Below, in pieces: positions 7,905 to 17,220 of a DNA stretch of 64,000 nucleotides. The stretch covers positions 1 to 64,000 of the forward strand of contig NZ_JAIVKL010000019.1 in NCBI RefSeq assembly GCF_020524045.1, in the 5' to 3' direction. Under the pieces are notes generated by a model that was given only the letters and a program-made list of their open reading frames with translations, did no database searches and was not told where the DNA came from. This DNA comes from Metabacillus litoralis (lineage in GTDB: Bacteria; Bacillota; Bacilli; Bacillales; Bacillaceae). The first letter of the stretch is position 1. The number at the start of each line of letters is the position of its first letter. A program made the translations under genes and the position numbers.

Positions 7905-8230
7905 TGAAAATGAGGTTGGGACATAAATATTTAAGCTCAAGATAAACCCGAAGTATTAGGTGATATGTTTATTTTACATTCGCCAAATACTTCGGGTTTT
8001 TATTTACAGTCTTCAATAGTTTTTTTGATTTTTGTAACCTATTTTTAAGAACTAGTGGAATGGAGTGGAAGACATTTGACTCCTGCGGGTGCAGAGGAAA
8101 GGCTTAGACCCCACAGGCGCTTGCGCCGAGGAGGCTTAGCTTCCTCCCCGCGGAAAGCAAATGTCTGCAGCGCAATGGAACGATCTTGTTACTTTAAACT
8201 TAACTGAATTTATTCGTCTTTTTGTATGAC
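7905..8230 (+). repeat. Interspersed repeat, family A copy 1 (about 325 bp)
   Basis: Closely matches the reverse complement of 36771-37095 along its length: AATGAGGTTGGGACATAA end, an AAACCCGAA hairpin, AAGAACTAGTGGAATGGAG, a GC-rich core (about 8085-8165) and a tail ending in ATTCGTCTTTTTGTATGAC. The core contains the palindromic run GGCGCTTGCGCCG. No open frame. It may be a non-autonomous mobile element or a repeat used as a transcription terminator. Confidence 0.8.
7944..8002 (+). terminator. Long terminator-like hairpin inside repeat A1
   Basis: AAACCCGAAGTATT (7944-7957) pairs with AATACTTCGGGTTT (7986-7999), followed by TTT. It would stop transcripts from the upstream kinase gene, and is carried by the repeat itself. 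Confidence 0.75.
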
Positions 8231-8270
8231 TGCTTTAATTATGTCCAGCTTCATTATTGCATGTCTGCAT

Positions 8271-8305
8271 AAAAACCCCCCTGCTATTCATGAAAGCAAG
8301 GGTTT
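8271..8305 (-). terminator. Intrinsic terminator of xylR (minus strand)
   Basis: On the minus strand AAACCCTTGCT pairs with AGCAGGGGGGTTTTT around a short loop and runs into T residues. It lies just past the xylR stop codon at 8324. Confidence 0.75.
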
Positions 8306-8323
8306 CTCTAGTACAGAACTTTG

Positions 8324-9484
8324 TTATATATTTTTTGCTTCTCCTTTAATAAAACTTTCAACAACAAACGCAGATACACCTAATGCAGTTGAATATTTTC
8401 CAAGCTTTGAGAAATGTAGCTGAAGTTCTTTTTGATGATGTGATAATGTATGATTTTTAATCGTTGTGATAACTGGTTGCTCTATCCAGTTTTTTGCTAA
8501 TGCCAATCTGTTACCAATAATCACTTGGTCAGGATTAAACGTGTTAATGATGTTATTAATTCCGAAGCCTAAGTATTGACCGATTTTTTCAAATAGCTCT
8601 TCTGCATTTTTGTTTTGATTTTCTGCTAAATGTATTAACGACTCTAGTGAATCTGACGTATCACCAGACATCTCTAATAAAGCATTTTCTGATGCATAGG
8701 CTTCCCAGCATCCTTTACTGCCACAGTTGCAGAGCTTTCCGTTCACATCAATAATCATATGACCCATTTCACCTGAAAAGCCATCTTTGCCTTGGTATAG
8801 TTCTTTGTTTAAGATAATTCCAACACCAATTCCGATTCCAGCACTGATGTAAATAATGTTTTCAAAATCTTGACCTGCTCCAAACTGTTGTTCACCAAAG
8901 GCCCCGGCATTTGCTTCATTTTCGATGATTACTGGTACTTGAAATAAATCCTCAAGATCGTTTTTCAACAGGATGTTTTTCCAGCCTAAGTTAGGTGCAA
9001 GAAGGACTGCACCTTCTTTGTTTACAATTCCAGGAACACCAATTCCGATACCAACAATTCCATACTTGCTACTAGGCATTTCATTAATGAGAGAAGAAAT
9101 CATGTTCTGAACGATAGTAATAATAGCAGGGTAAGGAGTTTCTTTCACCACTTGATTCTTCTCGATGATGATATTGCCTTTCAAATCTGTTAATACACAT
9201 AATACATAATTCACTCCGATATCTATACCAACAGAATAGCCACAAGCTTTATTAAAATGGAGAATAACAGGGCGGCGTCCACCACTTGATTCTCCTGGTC
9301 CTGATTCGAATATAAGTTCTTCTTCTAATAGTTCATTAACTAAAGATGAAACGGTTGCTTTATTTAAACCAGATACTTGAGCGATGTCAGCTCTTGAAAT
9401 AGGTTCTTTTTCAATAATTAATTGTAATACAAGTGCTTTATTATTTTTCTTTACAACTTGTTGATTCCAGGTAATAGATGCCAC
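8324..9484 (-). CDS. xylR: Xylose-responsive ROK repressor XylR
   Basis: 386 residues. N-terminal winged helix (SRADIAQVSGLNKATVSSLVNELL, about 30-53) followed by a ROK domain: GIGIGVPGIV, the sugar-site region PNLGWKNI, and the zinc motif GHMIIDVNGKLCNCGSKGCWE. It binds xylO and releases it with xylose. It is divergent from the GH52 gene, with an xylO-like site between them, and a better xylO precedes xylA. Length is normal for the family (about 385). ATG 9484 has a GAGG element upstream on the minus strand. Confidence 0.93.
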   Translation of the reverse strand: MASITWNQQVVKKNNKALVLQLIIEKEPISRADIAQVSGLNKATVSSLVNELLEEELIFESGPGESSGGRRPVILHFNKACGYSVGIDIGVNYVLCVLTDLKGNIIIEKNQVVKETPYPAIITIVQNMISSLINEMPSSKYGIVGIGIGVPGIVNKEGAVLLAPNLGWKNILLKNDLEDLFQVPVIIENEANAGAFGEQQFGAGQDFENIIYISAGIGIGVGIILNKELYQGKDGFSGEMGHMIIDVNGKLCNCGSKGCWEAYASENALLEMSGDTSDSLESLIHLAENQNKNAEELFEKIGQYLGFGINNIINTFNPDQVIIGNRLALAKNWIEQPVITTIKNHTLSHHQKELQLHFSKLGKYSTALGVSAFVVESFIKGEAKNI

Positions 9485-9520
9485 TTATAAAACTCCTCAT
9501 TTATTAGTAATTATATTTTA

Positions 9521-9570
9521 TCACAAACTTTGTTTAATGGATATACAAACTTAAAGTGTGGTGTTATAAT
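9521..9570 (+). promoter_or_regulatory. Promoter and xylO-like operator of the GH52 gene
   Basis: TATAAT (9565-9570) is preceded at 17 bp by TATACA (9542-9547). Overlapping the -35 is TTTGTTTAATGGATATACAA (9530-9549) with arms resembling the xylO before xylA (shared GGATA centre and ACAAACT arm). Binding of XylR here would block the promoter. The transcript would have a leader of about 190 nt. Confidence 0.7.
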
Positions 9571-9678
9571 GACAAATAGTTAGGCAGTAAGTTCATATTT
9601 CAACAAAGGAGGTAAGAAATTTTCTCCACTTTATATTGGATTGAATTCCATAACAAGGTGCTTAATAATCAAAGGAAA

Positions 9679-9692
9679 TGAAGCCGTTTACA
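9679..9692 (+). promoter_or_regulatory. cre (CcpA site) in the GH52 leader
   Basis: TGAAGCCGTTTACA matches TGWNANCGNTNWCA at 13 of 14 positions. It lies downstream of the promoter, a roadblock position. Confidence 0.6.
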
Positions 9693-9771
9693 TTATAATT
9701 ATCAAATACTTTATATAGCAATAGTATTTTATATTGCTTTCTATATTAATGATAGGAGAGTAGGTATAATC

Positions 9772-11886
9772 ATGACAAAAAACATGTTTTTCAATGCACA
9801 TCATTCACCAATCGGATCATTTTCAAGTTTCACACTAGGGTTTTATGGTAATGGAGGTGGCTTGGATTTAGAGCTTGGTCGTTCACCAAGGAAAAATGTT
9901 TATGTTGGTGTTGAATCGATCGATCAGGAAGGAATGTACAATGCACTTCCTTTTTTTGAAATAGCAGATGATGAAAGCAAGCGTTATGATATTGAAAATA
10001 TGGATCCGGATCAAGATAAACCAAAAATAGTTCTACCATATTCTAAGGAAGAAATAGAAAGGAATTTTCAATTAGGAACAGATTCTTGGAAAGCTGGGGA
10101 TTTAACTTTCACTATTTATTCACAAGCACAATCTGTACCAGATCCAGCGTCTGCTTCAGAAGAAGAATTGAAAAAAGCATTAATACCAGCTGTTTGGGCA
10201 GAGCTTACGATTGATAACACACAAGGAACAAAAAGTCGCCGTGCTTTCTTTGGTTATCAAGGAAGTGATGACTATAGTTCGATGCGTCGTTTAGATGATA
10301 CATGTGATGGAATTGCCGGTGTTGGTCAAGGGCGTTTAACGGCTATTACTTCAAATGATTCTGACGTGAAATCAGCTTTACACTTCAGTTTGGAAAATAT
10401 CCTTACAACACCTTTCGACGAAAATTGGACATTTGGGCTAGGACCTGTTGGCGCCCTTATTATGGATGTTCCTGCTGGGGAAAAACGAACATATAAATTT
10501 TCAGTATGTTTCCATCGATCAGGTTTAGTAACTGCTGGTATGGATACTTCTTATTATTACACAAGATATTTTCCAAATATTGAATCTGTAGCAGCTTATG
10601 CTTTAGAGAATTTCAACGAATTTACAAGTCGAGCTGTACAAGCAAATAAATTGATAAGTGATTCAAATTTATCTGATGATCAAAAGTTCATGATGATTCA
10701 TTCGATTCGCAGTTATTATGGATGTACGCAATTACTTGATGCTGATGGTGAACCTTTCTGGGTTGTTAATGAAGGGGAATACCGCATGATGAATACGTTT
10801 GATTTAACAGTTGACCAAATTTTCTTCGAGTTAAAAATGAATCCATGGACAGTTAAAAATGAATTAGATATGTTTGTTCGTCGTTTTAGCTATGAAGATA
10901 AAGTTCGCTTTCCAGGAGATGAGACTGAATATCCTGGTGGTATTAGTTTTACACATGATATGGGTGTGGCAAATACGATTTCAAGACCACAATATTCATC
11001 ATATGAGCTTTATGGTTTAGATGGATGTTTTTCACATATGACTTATGAGCAGTTAGTGAACTGGGTATTATGTGCGTCAGTTTATGTGGAACAAACCGGA
11101 GATCAAGATTGGTTGAAAACAAATTTAGATATTTTTGTTCGTTGCTTTGAAAGCATGTTAAACCGAGATCATCCTGAAGCAGATAAACGTGATGGAATTA
11201 TGGGCCTAGATTCATCTCGTGTCATGGGTGGAGCAGAAATTACAACATATGATAGTTTAGATGTATCTCTTGGGCAGGCAAGAAACAATATTTATCTTGC
11301 AGGAAAAACATGGGCATCATATGTAGCTTTAGAAAAGATTTTTAAAGAAAATGATTACGCTGATTTATCAGAGCAAGCTGGTCTTCAAGCGGAAAAATGT
11401 GCAGAAACGATTGTTTCAAATGTCACTTCTGATGGATATATACCAGCTGTTATTAAAGAAGGAAATGATTCGAAAATCATCCCAGCGATTGAGGGCTTAA
11501 TTTTCCCTTATTATACGAATAACCGTGAAGCTTTAGATAACAATGGTCGCTATGGAGCTTATATCCAAGCATTGAGTACACATTTAAAAACTGTATTAAC
11601 TGAAGGTGTGTGTTTGTTTGAAGATGGTGGCTGGAAGATTTCGTCTACAAGCAATAACTCGTGGTTAAGTAAAATTTATCTTAGTCAGTTTATTGCTCGC
11701 GAGATTTTAGATTGGAAATGGGATGAAGAAGGCGCTAAGGCAGATGCCGCACATGTTGCATGGCTAACACATCCAACATTATCTGTATGGAGCTGGAGCG
11801 ATCAAATTATCTCTGGTGAAATTGCTGGAAGTAAGTATTATCCACGTGGAGTTACGAGTATTCTATGGTTAGAAGAAAGTAAGTAA
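9772..11886 (+). CDS. xynB2: GH52 beta-xylosidase (cytoplasmic)
   Basis: 704 residues, matching the roughly 705 of Geobacillus GH52 beta-xylosidases and similar from the first residues (NAHHSPIGSFSSFTLGF) onward. It hydrolyses xylobiose and short xylo-oligosaccharides from the non-reducing end. Family features visible include VNEGEYRMMNTFDLTVDQ, with the Glu of the NEGEY segment as the likely nucleophile, and the conserved GLDGCFSHMTYEQLVNW region. No signal peptide, so it acts on imported oligomers. GGAGAG precedes the ATG. It starts the xylose-inducible gene set and is followed by a separate xylO-controlled xylA promoter. Confidence 0.93.
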   Translation: MTKNMFFNAHHSPIGSFSSFTLGFYGNGGGLDLELGRSPRKNVYVGVESIDQEGMYNALPFFEIADDESKRYDIENMDPDQDKPKIVLPYSKEEIERNFQLGTDSWKAGDLTFTIYSQAQSVPDPASASEEELKKALIPAVWAELTIDNTQGTKSRRAFFGYQGSDDYSSMRRLDDTCDGIAGVGQGRLTAITSNDSDVKSALHFSLENILTTPFDENWTFGLGPVGALIMDVPAGEKRTYKFSVCFHRSGLVTAGMDTSYYYTRYFPNIESVAAYALENFNEFTSRAVQANKLISDSNLSDDQKFMMIHSIRSYYGCTQLLDADGEPFWVVNEGEYRMMNTFDLTVDQIFFELKMNPWTVKNELDMFVRRFSYEDKVRFPGDETEYPGGISFTHDMGVANTISRPQYSSYELYGLDGCFSHMTYEQLVNWVLCASVYVEQTGDQDWLKTNLDIFVRCFESMLNRDHPEADKRDGIMGLDSSRVMGGAEITTYDSLDVSLGQARNNIYLAGKTWASYVALEKIFKENDYADLSEQAGLQAEKCAETIVSNVTSDGYIPAVIKEGNDSKIIPAIEGLIFPYYTNNREALDNNGRYGAYIQALSTHLKTVLTEGVCLFEDGGWKISSTSNNSWLSKIYLSQFIAREILDWKWDEEGAKADAAHVAWLTHPTLSVWSWSDQIISGEIAGSKYYPRGVTSILWLEESK

Positions 11887-12055
11887 TTGTCTAACTTGGT
11901 TACAACTTCACAAAATAGAAAATAGAAGTGGTTATCTATGAAGATGCCTAACCTGTATTAAATCACCTCAATATGCCTAGTAAATTGAGTTAATAGAATA
12001 ATTGAGTTGTGAGGGGTTAGGTAAACTTTTGTATAGAGTTTAAAGTAAAAATAAA

Positions 12056-12102
12056 TTCACTTAGTTTATTGGATAGACAAACTAAGTGAATGGTGCTATA
12101 AT
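12056..12102 (+). promoter_or_regulatory. xylA promoter with xylO operator
   Basis: Perfect 12-bp inverted arms TTCACTTAGTTT (12056-12067) and AAACTAAGTGAA (12079-12090) flank ATTGGATAGAC, the classic Bacillus xylO form. The -35 TAGACA (12074-12079) lies within the operator and TATAAT (12097-12102) follows at 17 bp. XylR would occlude RNA polymerase. Confidence 0.92.
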
Positions 12103-12120
12103 TTGATTAAATAATAGTAT

Positions 12121-12134
12121 TGTAAGCATTTACA
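12121..12134 (+). promoter_or_regulatory. cre (CcpA site) before xylA
   Basis: TGTAAGCATTTACA fits the cre consensus at 13 of 14 positions (A instead of the central G) and is palindromic. It sits just downstream of the expected transcription start. Confidence 0.65.
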
Positions 12135-12178
12135 TTATCAATATGAAACTAGTAACTTACTAATAGGAGGAATAACAA

Positions 12179-13510
12179 ATGGCTTATTTCGAAACAGTTA
12201 ACACAATCAAATATGAAGGTGCATCATCTCAAAATCCTTTTGCATTTAAATATTATAATCCTGAAGAAAAAATAAATGGTAAGACGATGGAAGAGCTTTT
12301 ACGCTTCTCAGTTGCTTATTGGCATACATTTACTGCAGATGGCTCTGATCCATTTGGTGCTGGTACAGCAATTCGCCCGTGGAATCACTTATCAGGTTTA
12401 GATCTAGCAAAAGCTCGCGTTGAAGCAGCATTTGAACTTTTTGAAAAATTAAATGTTCCATTCTTTGCATTTCATGATGTTGATATTGCACCAGAAGGAA
12501 GTACTTTAAAGGAAACAAATGAAAATCAAGATGTTATTGTTGGTATGATTAAAGAATACATGAAAACAAGCAAAGTGAAATTACTTTGGAATACAGCGAA
12601 TATGTTCACAAATCAAAGATATGTACACGGTGCAGCAACATCTTCAAATGCAGACGTGTTTGCTTACTCTGCAGCAAAGGTTAAAAAAGCATTAGAAGTA
12701 GCAAAAGATCTTGGTGCTGAAAACTATGTATTCTGGGGTGGACGTGAAGGATATGAAACTTTACTAAACACAGATATGAAGCTTGAACAAGATAACTTAG
12801 CACGCTTTTTCCATATGGCAGTAGATTATGCGAAAGAAATTGGCTTAAATGTTCCTTTCTTAATTGAGCCAAAACCAAAAGAGCCAACAAAACACCAATA
12901 TGACTTTGATGTAGCGACTGGTCTTGCTTTTCTACAAAAATATGATCTTACGGATCACTTCAAGTTCAATATTGAAGCTAACCATGCGACATTAGCTGGA
13001 CATACATTTGAACATGAATTAAGAACAGCACGTATTAATGGAATGTTGGGCTCAGTTGATGCGAACCAAGGTGATACACTTCTTGGATGGGATACAGATG
13101 AATTCCCAACTGATTTATACACAAACACTTTAGCTATGTATGAAATTTTGAAAAATGGTGGCCTAGGTAAAGGTGGTTTGAATTTCGATGCAAAAGTGAG
13201 AAGAGGATCATTTGACGCAGAAGATCTTTTCCATGCTCATATTGCTGGTATGGATGCATTTGCTATCGGTTTAAAAGTAGCAAATAAATTAATTGAAGAT
13301 AAAGTTCTTGATGGCTTTGTTGAAGAACGTTATAGCAGCTACACAAGCGGAATTGGCTTAGATATTGTTGAAGGAAAAACAAATTTCCGTGAGCTAGAAG
13401 CATATGCTCTTCAATTAAATGAAATCAAAAATCAATCTGGTAGAACTGAACGTCTTAAAGGATTGGTAAATCAATACTTATTAGAAACTCTTTCAGGTGC
13501 AAGAGTTTAA
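12179..13510 (+). CDS. xylA: Xylose isomerase
   Basis: 443 residues, the normal length for the class II enzyme. It converts D-xylose to D-xylulose. Visible active-site blocks: [13 protein letters not shown] (catalytic His and its Asp partner, about residue 100), [39 protein letters not shown] (metal-binding Glu and the Lys), [12 protein letters not shown], and GSVDANQGD (metal-binding residues). A strong TAGGAGG precedes the ATG. It has its own xylO promoter and cre and is followed by xylB after a 243-bp gap containing a hairpin. Confidence 0.98.
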   Translation: MAYFETVNTIKYEGASSQNPFAFKYYNPEEKINGKTMEELLRFSVAYWHTFTADGSDPFGAGTAIRPWNHLSGLDLAKARVEAAFELFEKLNVPFFAFHDVDIAPEGSTLKETNENQDVIVGMIKEYMKTSKVKLLWNTANMFTNQRYVHGAATSSNADVFAYSAAKVKKALEVAKDLGAENYVFWGGREGYETLLNTDMKLEQDNLARFFHMAVDYAKEIGLNVPFLIEPKPKEPTKHQYDFDVATGLAFLQKYDLTDHFKFNIEANHATLAGHTFEHELRTARINGMLGSVDANQGDTLLGWDTDEFPTDLYTNTLAMYEILKNGGLGKGGLNFDAKVRRGSFDAEDLFHAHIAGMDAFAIGLKVANKLIEDKVLDGFVEERYSSYTSGIGLDIVEGKTNFRELEAYALQLNEIKNQSGRTERLKGLVNQYLLETLSGARV

Positions 13511-13698
13511 TCACGGATCTTTTCTGAATAGTTGTTGCTAATATCCAATTAGGCAGTTGTAACCTTGTTGTTATAGCATAATAAAGTACTAATTTAAGTA
13601 GAAAAGATAGCACCATGCTTTATTGCAAGGCTGTTTACTTGGATTTGTTAAAGCAACAAAGTTTACAATAACAACCTAAATCAATTAAATAATAACAA

Positions 13699-13731
13699 GT
13701 ATGCTGGATGTATTTTACTCCAGCATATTTT
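13699..13731 (+). terminator. Hairpin between xylA and xylB
   Basis: ATGCTGGA (13700-13707) pairs with TCCAGCAT (13718-13725), followed by ATTTTA. It is a weak terminator or a processing/attenuation site that could lower xylB expression relative to xylA. Confidence 0.6.
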
Positions 13732-13753
13732 ATATAGAAAAGGATGATGATAG

Positions 13754-15253
13754 ATGAAATATGTAATTGGTGTTGATCTTGGAACGAGTGCTGTGAAATT
13801 ATTACTAGTAAATCAAAATGGTGACGTTTGCAATGAAGTGTCAAAATCGTATCCTTTAATTATTGAAAAATCAGGTTATAGTGAGCAAGATCCAGAAGAA
13901 TGGGTGGAAAAAACAACTGCTGGATTAGCTGAATTATTGGATGTATTTGATGGGGATGTAAATGATATCGAGGGCATTAGTTTTTCAGGACAAATGCATG
14001 GCCTAGTTTTAGTAGATCAAGAAAGTCAGGTTGTTAGAAATGCTATTTTGTGGAATGACACAAGAACAACGGCACAATGCCAGGAGATTTATGATGTTGT
14101 TGGTAAACAACGTTTATTAGAGATAACTAAAAATCCCGCGTTAGAAGGGTTTACATTACCAAAAATACTTTGGGTAAAAAAGCACGAGCCAGAATTTTTT
14201 GAGCGAGCTAGCATGTTTATGCTACCAAAAGACTATCTACGTTATCGGATAACAGGAAATATTCACATGGAATATTCTGATGCTGCTGGAACTTTGTTGT
14301 TAAACGTAGCTAAACGCGAATGGAGTAAAGAGATTCTAGATTTATTTGATCTTTCAGATAGTTTTTGTCCACCACTAGTAGAATCTCATGCATTTGTTGG
14401 GACAGTTACGAAGGAAATTTCAGAAAAAACTGGATTAACTGAAGCAACAAAAGTATTTGCAGGTGGAGCAGACAATGCATGTGGTGCCATTGGTTCTGGC
14501 ATTTTAACTGAAGGAAAAACATTATGTAGCATCGGAACATCTGGTGTTGTTCTTTCCTATGAAGAAAAAAATGACCTTGATTTTGAAGGGAAGGTTCATT
14601 ACTTTAATCATAGTGAAGAAAATGCTTACTATACAATGGGTGTGACTCTTGCTGCTGGTTATAGCTTAAGTTGGTTTAAAGATACATTTGCAAAGCAAGA
14701 AGAGTTTGATCAATTTTTAGCTGGGGTTGATGAAGTAGATCCAGGTAGTAATGGGTTATTATTTACCCCATACATCGTTGGAGAAAGAACACCTCATGCA
14801 GATTCAACAATTCGTGGGAGTTTTATTGGTATTGATGCTTCACATGAGCGAAAGCATTTTGCTCGTTCTGTTCTTGAGGGAATCACTTTTTCATTAAATG
14901 AATCGATTGAAGTTTTTCGAAGTAGTGGCAAGACGATTGATTCAATTATTTCAATCGGTGGTGGTGCTAAAAATGAAACATGGCTGCAAATGCAGGCAGA
15001 TATTTTTAACGCAAAAGTTGAAAAGCTTACAAGTGAACAAGGACCTGGAATGGGTGCAGCAATGCTAGCAGCATATGGTAGTGGTTGGTATCCTTCATTG
15101 AAAGAATGTGCAAAGGTATTTATCCAAACATCTAAAACGTATCATCCTATTAAAGAAAATGTTGAGACATATGAAAAACTATTTAAGATATACCAACAAG
15201 TGTATACACAAACGAAAGAATTAAATGAGCAACTAAAAGAATTTAGAAAGTAA
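13754..15253 (+). CDS. xylB: Xylulokinase
   Basis: 499 residues, FGGY family. It phosphorylates D-xylulose to xylulose 5-phosphate for the pentose phosphate pathway. Blocks seen: phosphate loop GVDLGTSAVKLLLV (5-18), ISFSGQMHGLV (about 76-86), GGADNACGAIGSG, and the signature IGGGAKNETWLQMQADIF. Located after xylA as in other Bacillus xyl loci. AAAAGGATGATG precedes the ATG. The following rex gene starts 36 bp downstream, so xylB-rex-axe2-CE4 are probably one transcript. Confidence 0.97.
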   Translation: MKYVIGVDLGTSAVKLLLVNQNGDVCNEVSKSYPLIIEKSGYSEQDPEEWVEKTTAGLAELLDVFDGDVNDIEGISFSGQMHGLVLVDQESQVVRNAILWNDTRTTAQCQEIYDVVGKQRLLEITKNPALEGFTLPKILWVKKHEPEFFERASMFMLPKDYLRYRITGNIHMEYSDAAGTLLLNVAKREWSKEILDLFDLSDSFCPPLVESHAFVGTVTKEISEKTGLTEATKVFAGGADNACGAIGSGILTEGKTLCSIGTSGVVLSYEEKNDLDFEGKVHYFNHSEENAYYTMGVTLAAGYSLSWFKDTFAKQEEFDQFLAGVDEVDPGSNGLLFTPYIVGERTPHADSTIRGSFIGIDASHERKHFARSVLEGITFSLNESIEVFRSSGKTIDSIISIGGGAKNETWLQMQADIFNAKVEKLTSEQGPGMGAAMLAAYGSGWYPSLKECAKVFIQTSKTYHPIKENVETYEKLFKIYQQVYTQTKELNEQLKEFRK

Positions 15254-15289
15254 AAATCTTGCTTTGTATGTAGAATTCGGAGGTGTTCC

Positions 15290-16444
15290 ATGGAGAAGCT
15301 AGAGAAAACCAATGAAGGTTCATTCTTTTCAGGGAATTATCAAAATCTTTTTAAAGAAATTGGCAAAACAGATGAAGAGATTGCTAGACGAATTGAGTGT
15401 AATTGGAATGAATTATTTGGCGTAAACAATAGTAACCGTATTTATCATCAAGTTGGTGATGATGTGGGGTATATGCTTGATACAGGTAATCTTGATGTTC
15501 GAACAGAAGGCATGTCCTATGGAATGATGATGGCCGTTCAAATGGATCAAAAGGATATATTTGATCGGTTATGGAACTGGACAATTCAAAACATGTATAT
15601 GACAGAAGGAGAACATGCTGGTTACTTTGCTTGGTCATGTCAGCCAGATGGAACGAAAAATGCCTATGGCCCTGCACCAGATGGTGAAGAGTATTTCGCT
15701 ATGGCTTTATTTTTTGCTTCACATCGTTGGGGAGATGGAATTGAGCCATTTAATTATGGAACACAAGCAAGGGAGATTCTTCGTACTTGTATTCATAATG
15801 GTGAAAATGGAATCGGTTATCCTATGTGGAATCACGAAAACAAGTTAATAAAGTTTATCCCAGATTGTGAGTTTTCAGATCCATCCTACCATTTACCACA
15901 TTTTTATGAATTATTTGCTTTATGGGCTTATGAAGAAGATCGACCGTTCTGGCAGGCAGCAAGTGATGCTAGTCGAAACTATATAGAAATTTCCTGCCAT
16001 CCGGTAACAGGTCTTGCACCAGAGTATGCTTATTATGATGGTACTCCAAATGATGAAAATGGCTTTGGTCACTTTTTTAGTGATTCCTATCGAGTCGCAG
16101 CAAATATTGGGCTTGATTATGAATGGTTTAGAAGAGATTCATCAGAAATTGAAGTAGCGAACAAGTTGCAAGCATTTTTTAGTGATAAAGATCCTAGTGA
16201 TTATCGTCGTTATCGTATTAACGGTGAAGCATTTGATGAAAAGTCTCTTCATCCTGTAGGTTTACTTTCTACAATTGCCATGGCATCGTTAGCGGCAGAT
16301 GGTCCTGATCGGTTAAAGTGGGTTGAATTATTATGGGATACTCCAGTGCGCACTGGAGAAAGACGATATTATGATAACTGTCTCTACTTTTTTAGTATAC
16401 TAGCTTTAAGTGGTCATTTTAAAATTTGGATGCCAAAAGAATAA
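15290..16444 (+). CDS. rex: GH8 reducing-end xylose-releasing exo-oligoxylanase (Rex)
   Basis: 384 residues, close to the 388 of Bacillus halodurans Rex. It removes xylose from the reducing end of xylo-oligosaccharides of three or more units. The general acid is Glu73 in RTEGMSYGMM; the base Asp lies in FFSDSYRVA (about residue 266). HLPHFYELFALW is the usual GH8 core. No signal peptide, so it acts in the cytoplasm beside the GH52 enzyme, which attacks the other end. GGAGG precedes the ATG. Axe2 follows. Confidence 0.93.
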   Translation: MEKLEKTNEGSFFSGNYQNLFKEIGKTDEEIARRIECNWNELFGVNNSNRIYHQVGDDVGYMLDTGNLDVRTEGMSYGMMMAVQMDQKDIFDRLWNWTIQNMYMTEGEHAGYFAWSCQPDGTKNAYGPAPDGEEYFAMALFFASHRWGDGIEPFNYGTQAREILRTCIHNGENGIGYPMWNHENKLIKFIPDCEFSDPSYHLPHFYELFALWAYEEDRPFWQAASDASRNYIEISCHPVTGLAPEYAYYDGTPNDENGFGHFFSDSYRVAANIGLDYEWFRRDSSEIEVANKLQAFFSDKDPSDYRRYRINGEAFDEKSLHPVGLLSTIAMASLAADGPDRLKWVELLWDTPVRTGERRYYDNCLYFFSILALSGHFKIWMPKE

Positions 16445-16531
16445 TGAATGAATAGGAAGTTTATCAAGTTTTTTAACTTGGTGGCTTCCAATCTTTTATA
16501 TTTAAGATGCATAGTAGGGAGGAAGAAAGAA

Positions 16532-17185
16532 ATGAAGCTTGAGCAAGGTCAAAAACTATTGTTTATTGGAGATTCCATTACAGATTGTGAACGAGCTAAA
16601 CCAGAAGGTGAGGGGTTATTTAACGCTCTTGGTAAAGGATATGTTTCATATATCGATGCCCTTTTACAAGCTGTTTATCCAGAGCTTGGTATTAGAGTTG
16701 TCAATAAGGGGATTAGTGGACATACTGTTCGAGATTTACAAAATAGATGGCAAGAAGATGTACTAGATCAGCATCCTGACTGGTTATCAATAATGATTGG
16801 TATCAATGATGTATGGCGTCAATATGATACTCCTTTCATCAAAGACTGGCATGTATTGATTGATGAATACGAAACGACCTTAAGAAAGCTTATTGATGAG
16901 ACAAAGCCATTTGTGAAGGAAATTGTTTTGATGACACCATTTTATATAGAAAATAATGTAAATGATTACATGCGTAAAACAATGGATGAATATGGCCAAG
17001 TGGTTAAGAAAATAGCGGAAGAAACAAATTGTTTATTCGTTGATACACAAGCTGCTTTTAATGTTGTTTTACAAGACCTTTATTCAGCTACATTGGCATG
17101 GGATCGGGTTCACCCTTCAGCTGCGGGACACATGGTTTTAACGAGGGCGTTTTTAAAAGAAATCGACTTCAACTGGAATCGTTAA
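16532..17185 (+). CDS. axe2: Axe2-type acetylxylan esterase (SGNH hydrolase)
   Basis: 217 residues from the ATG at 16532, which has GGGAGGAAG upstream; the frame is open back to 16448 but that stretch lacks a ribosome site and is not conserved. Very similar to Geobacillus stearothermophilus Axe2 (219 residues). SGNH blocks: FIGDSITD (Ser15), NKGISGHTVRDL (Gly), MIGINDVW (Asn), and WDRVHPS (catalytic Asp and His). It removes acetyl groups from imported xylo-oligosaccharides. Cytoplasmic. Followed by a second deacetylase gene, the CE4 protein. Confidence 0.95.
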   Translation: MKLEQGQKLLFIGDSITDCERAKPEGEGLFNALGKGYVSYIDALLQAVYPELGIRVVNKGISGHTVRDLQNRWQEDVLDQHPDWLSIMIGINDVWRQYDTPFIKDWHVLIDEYETTLRKLIDETKPFVKEIVLMTPFYIENNVNDYMRKTMDEYGQVVKKIAEETNCLFVDTQAAFNVVLQDLYSATLAWDRVHPSAAGHMVLTRAFLKEIDFNWNR

Positions 17186-17220
17186 TAAATGAAGCGATCA
17201 TGAAAAGGAGGTATTCAGTA

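Noticed and set aside
16448-16531. N-terminal extension of Axe2
   Set aside because: The extra 28 residues have no ribosome site and the ATG at 16532 aligns with the known start of the Axe2 family.
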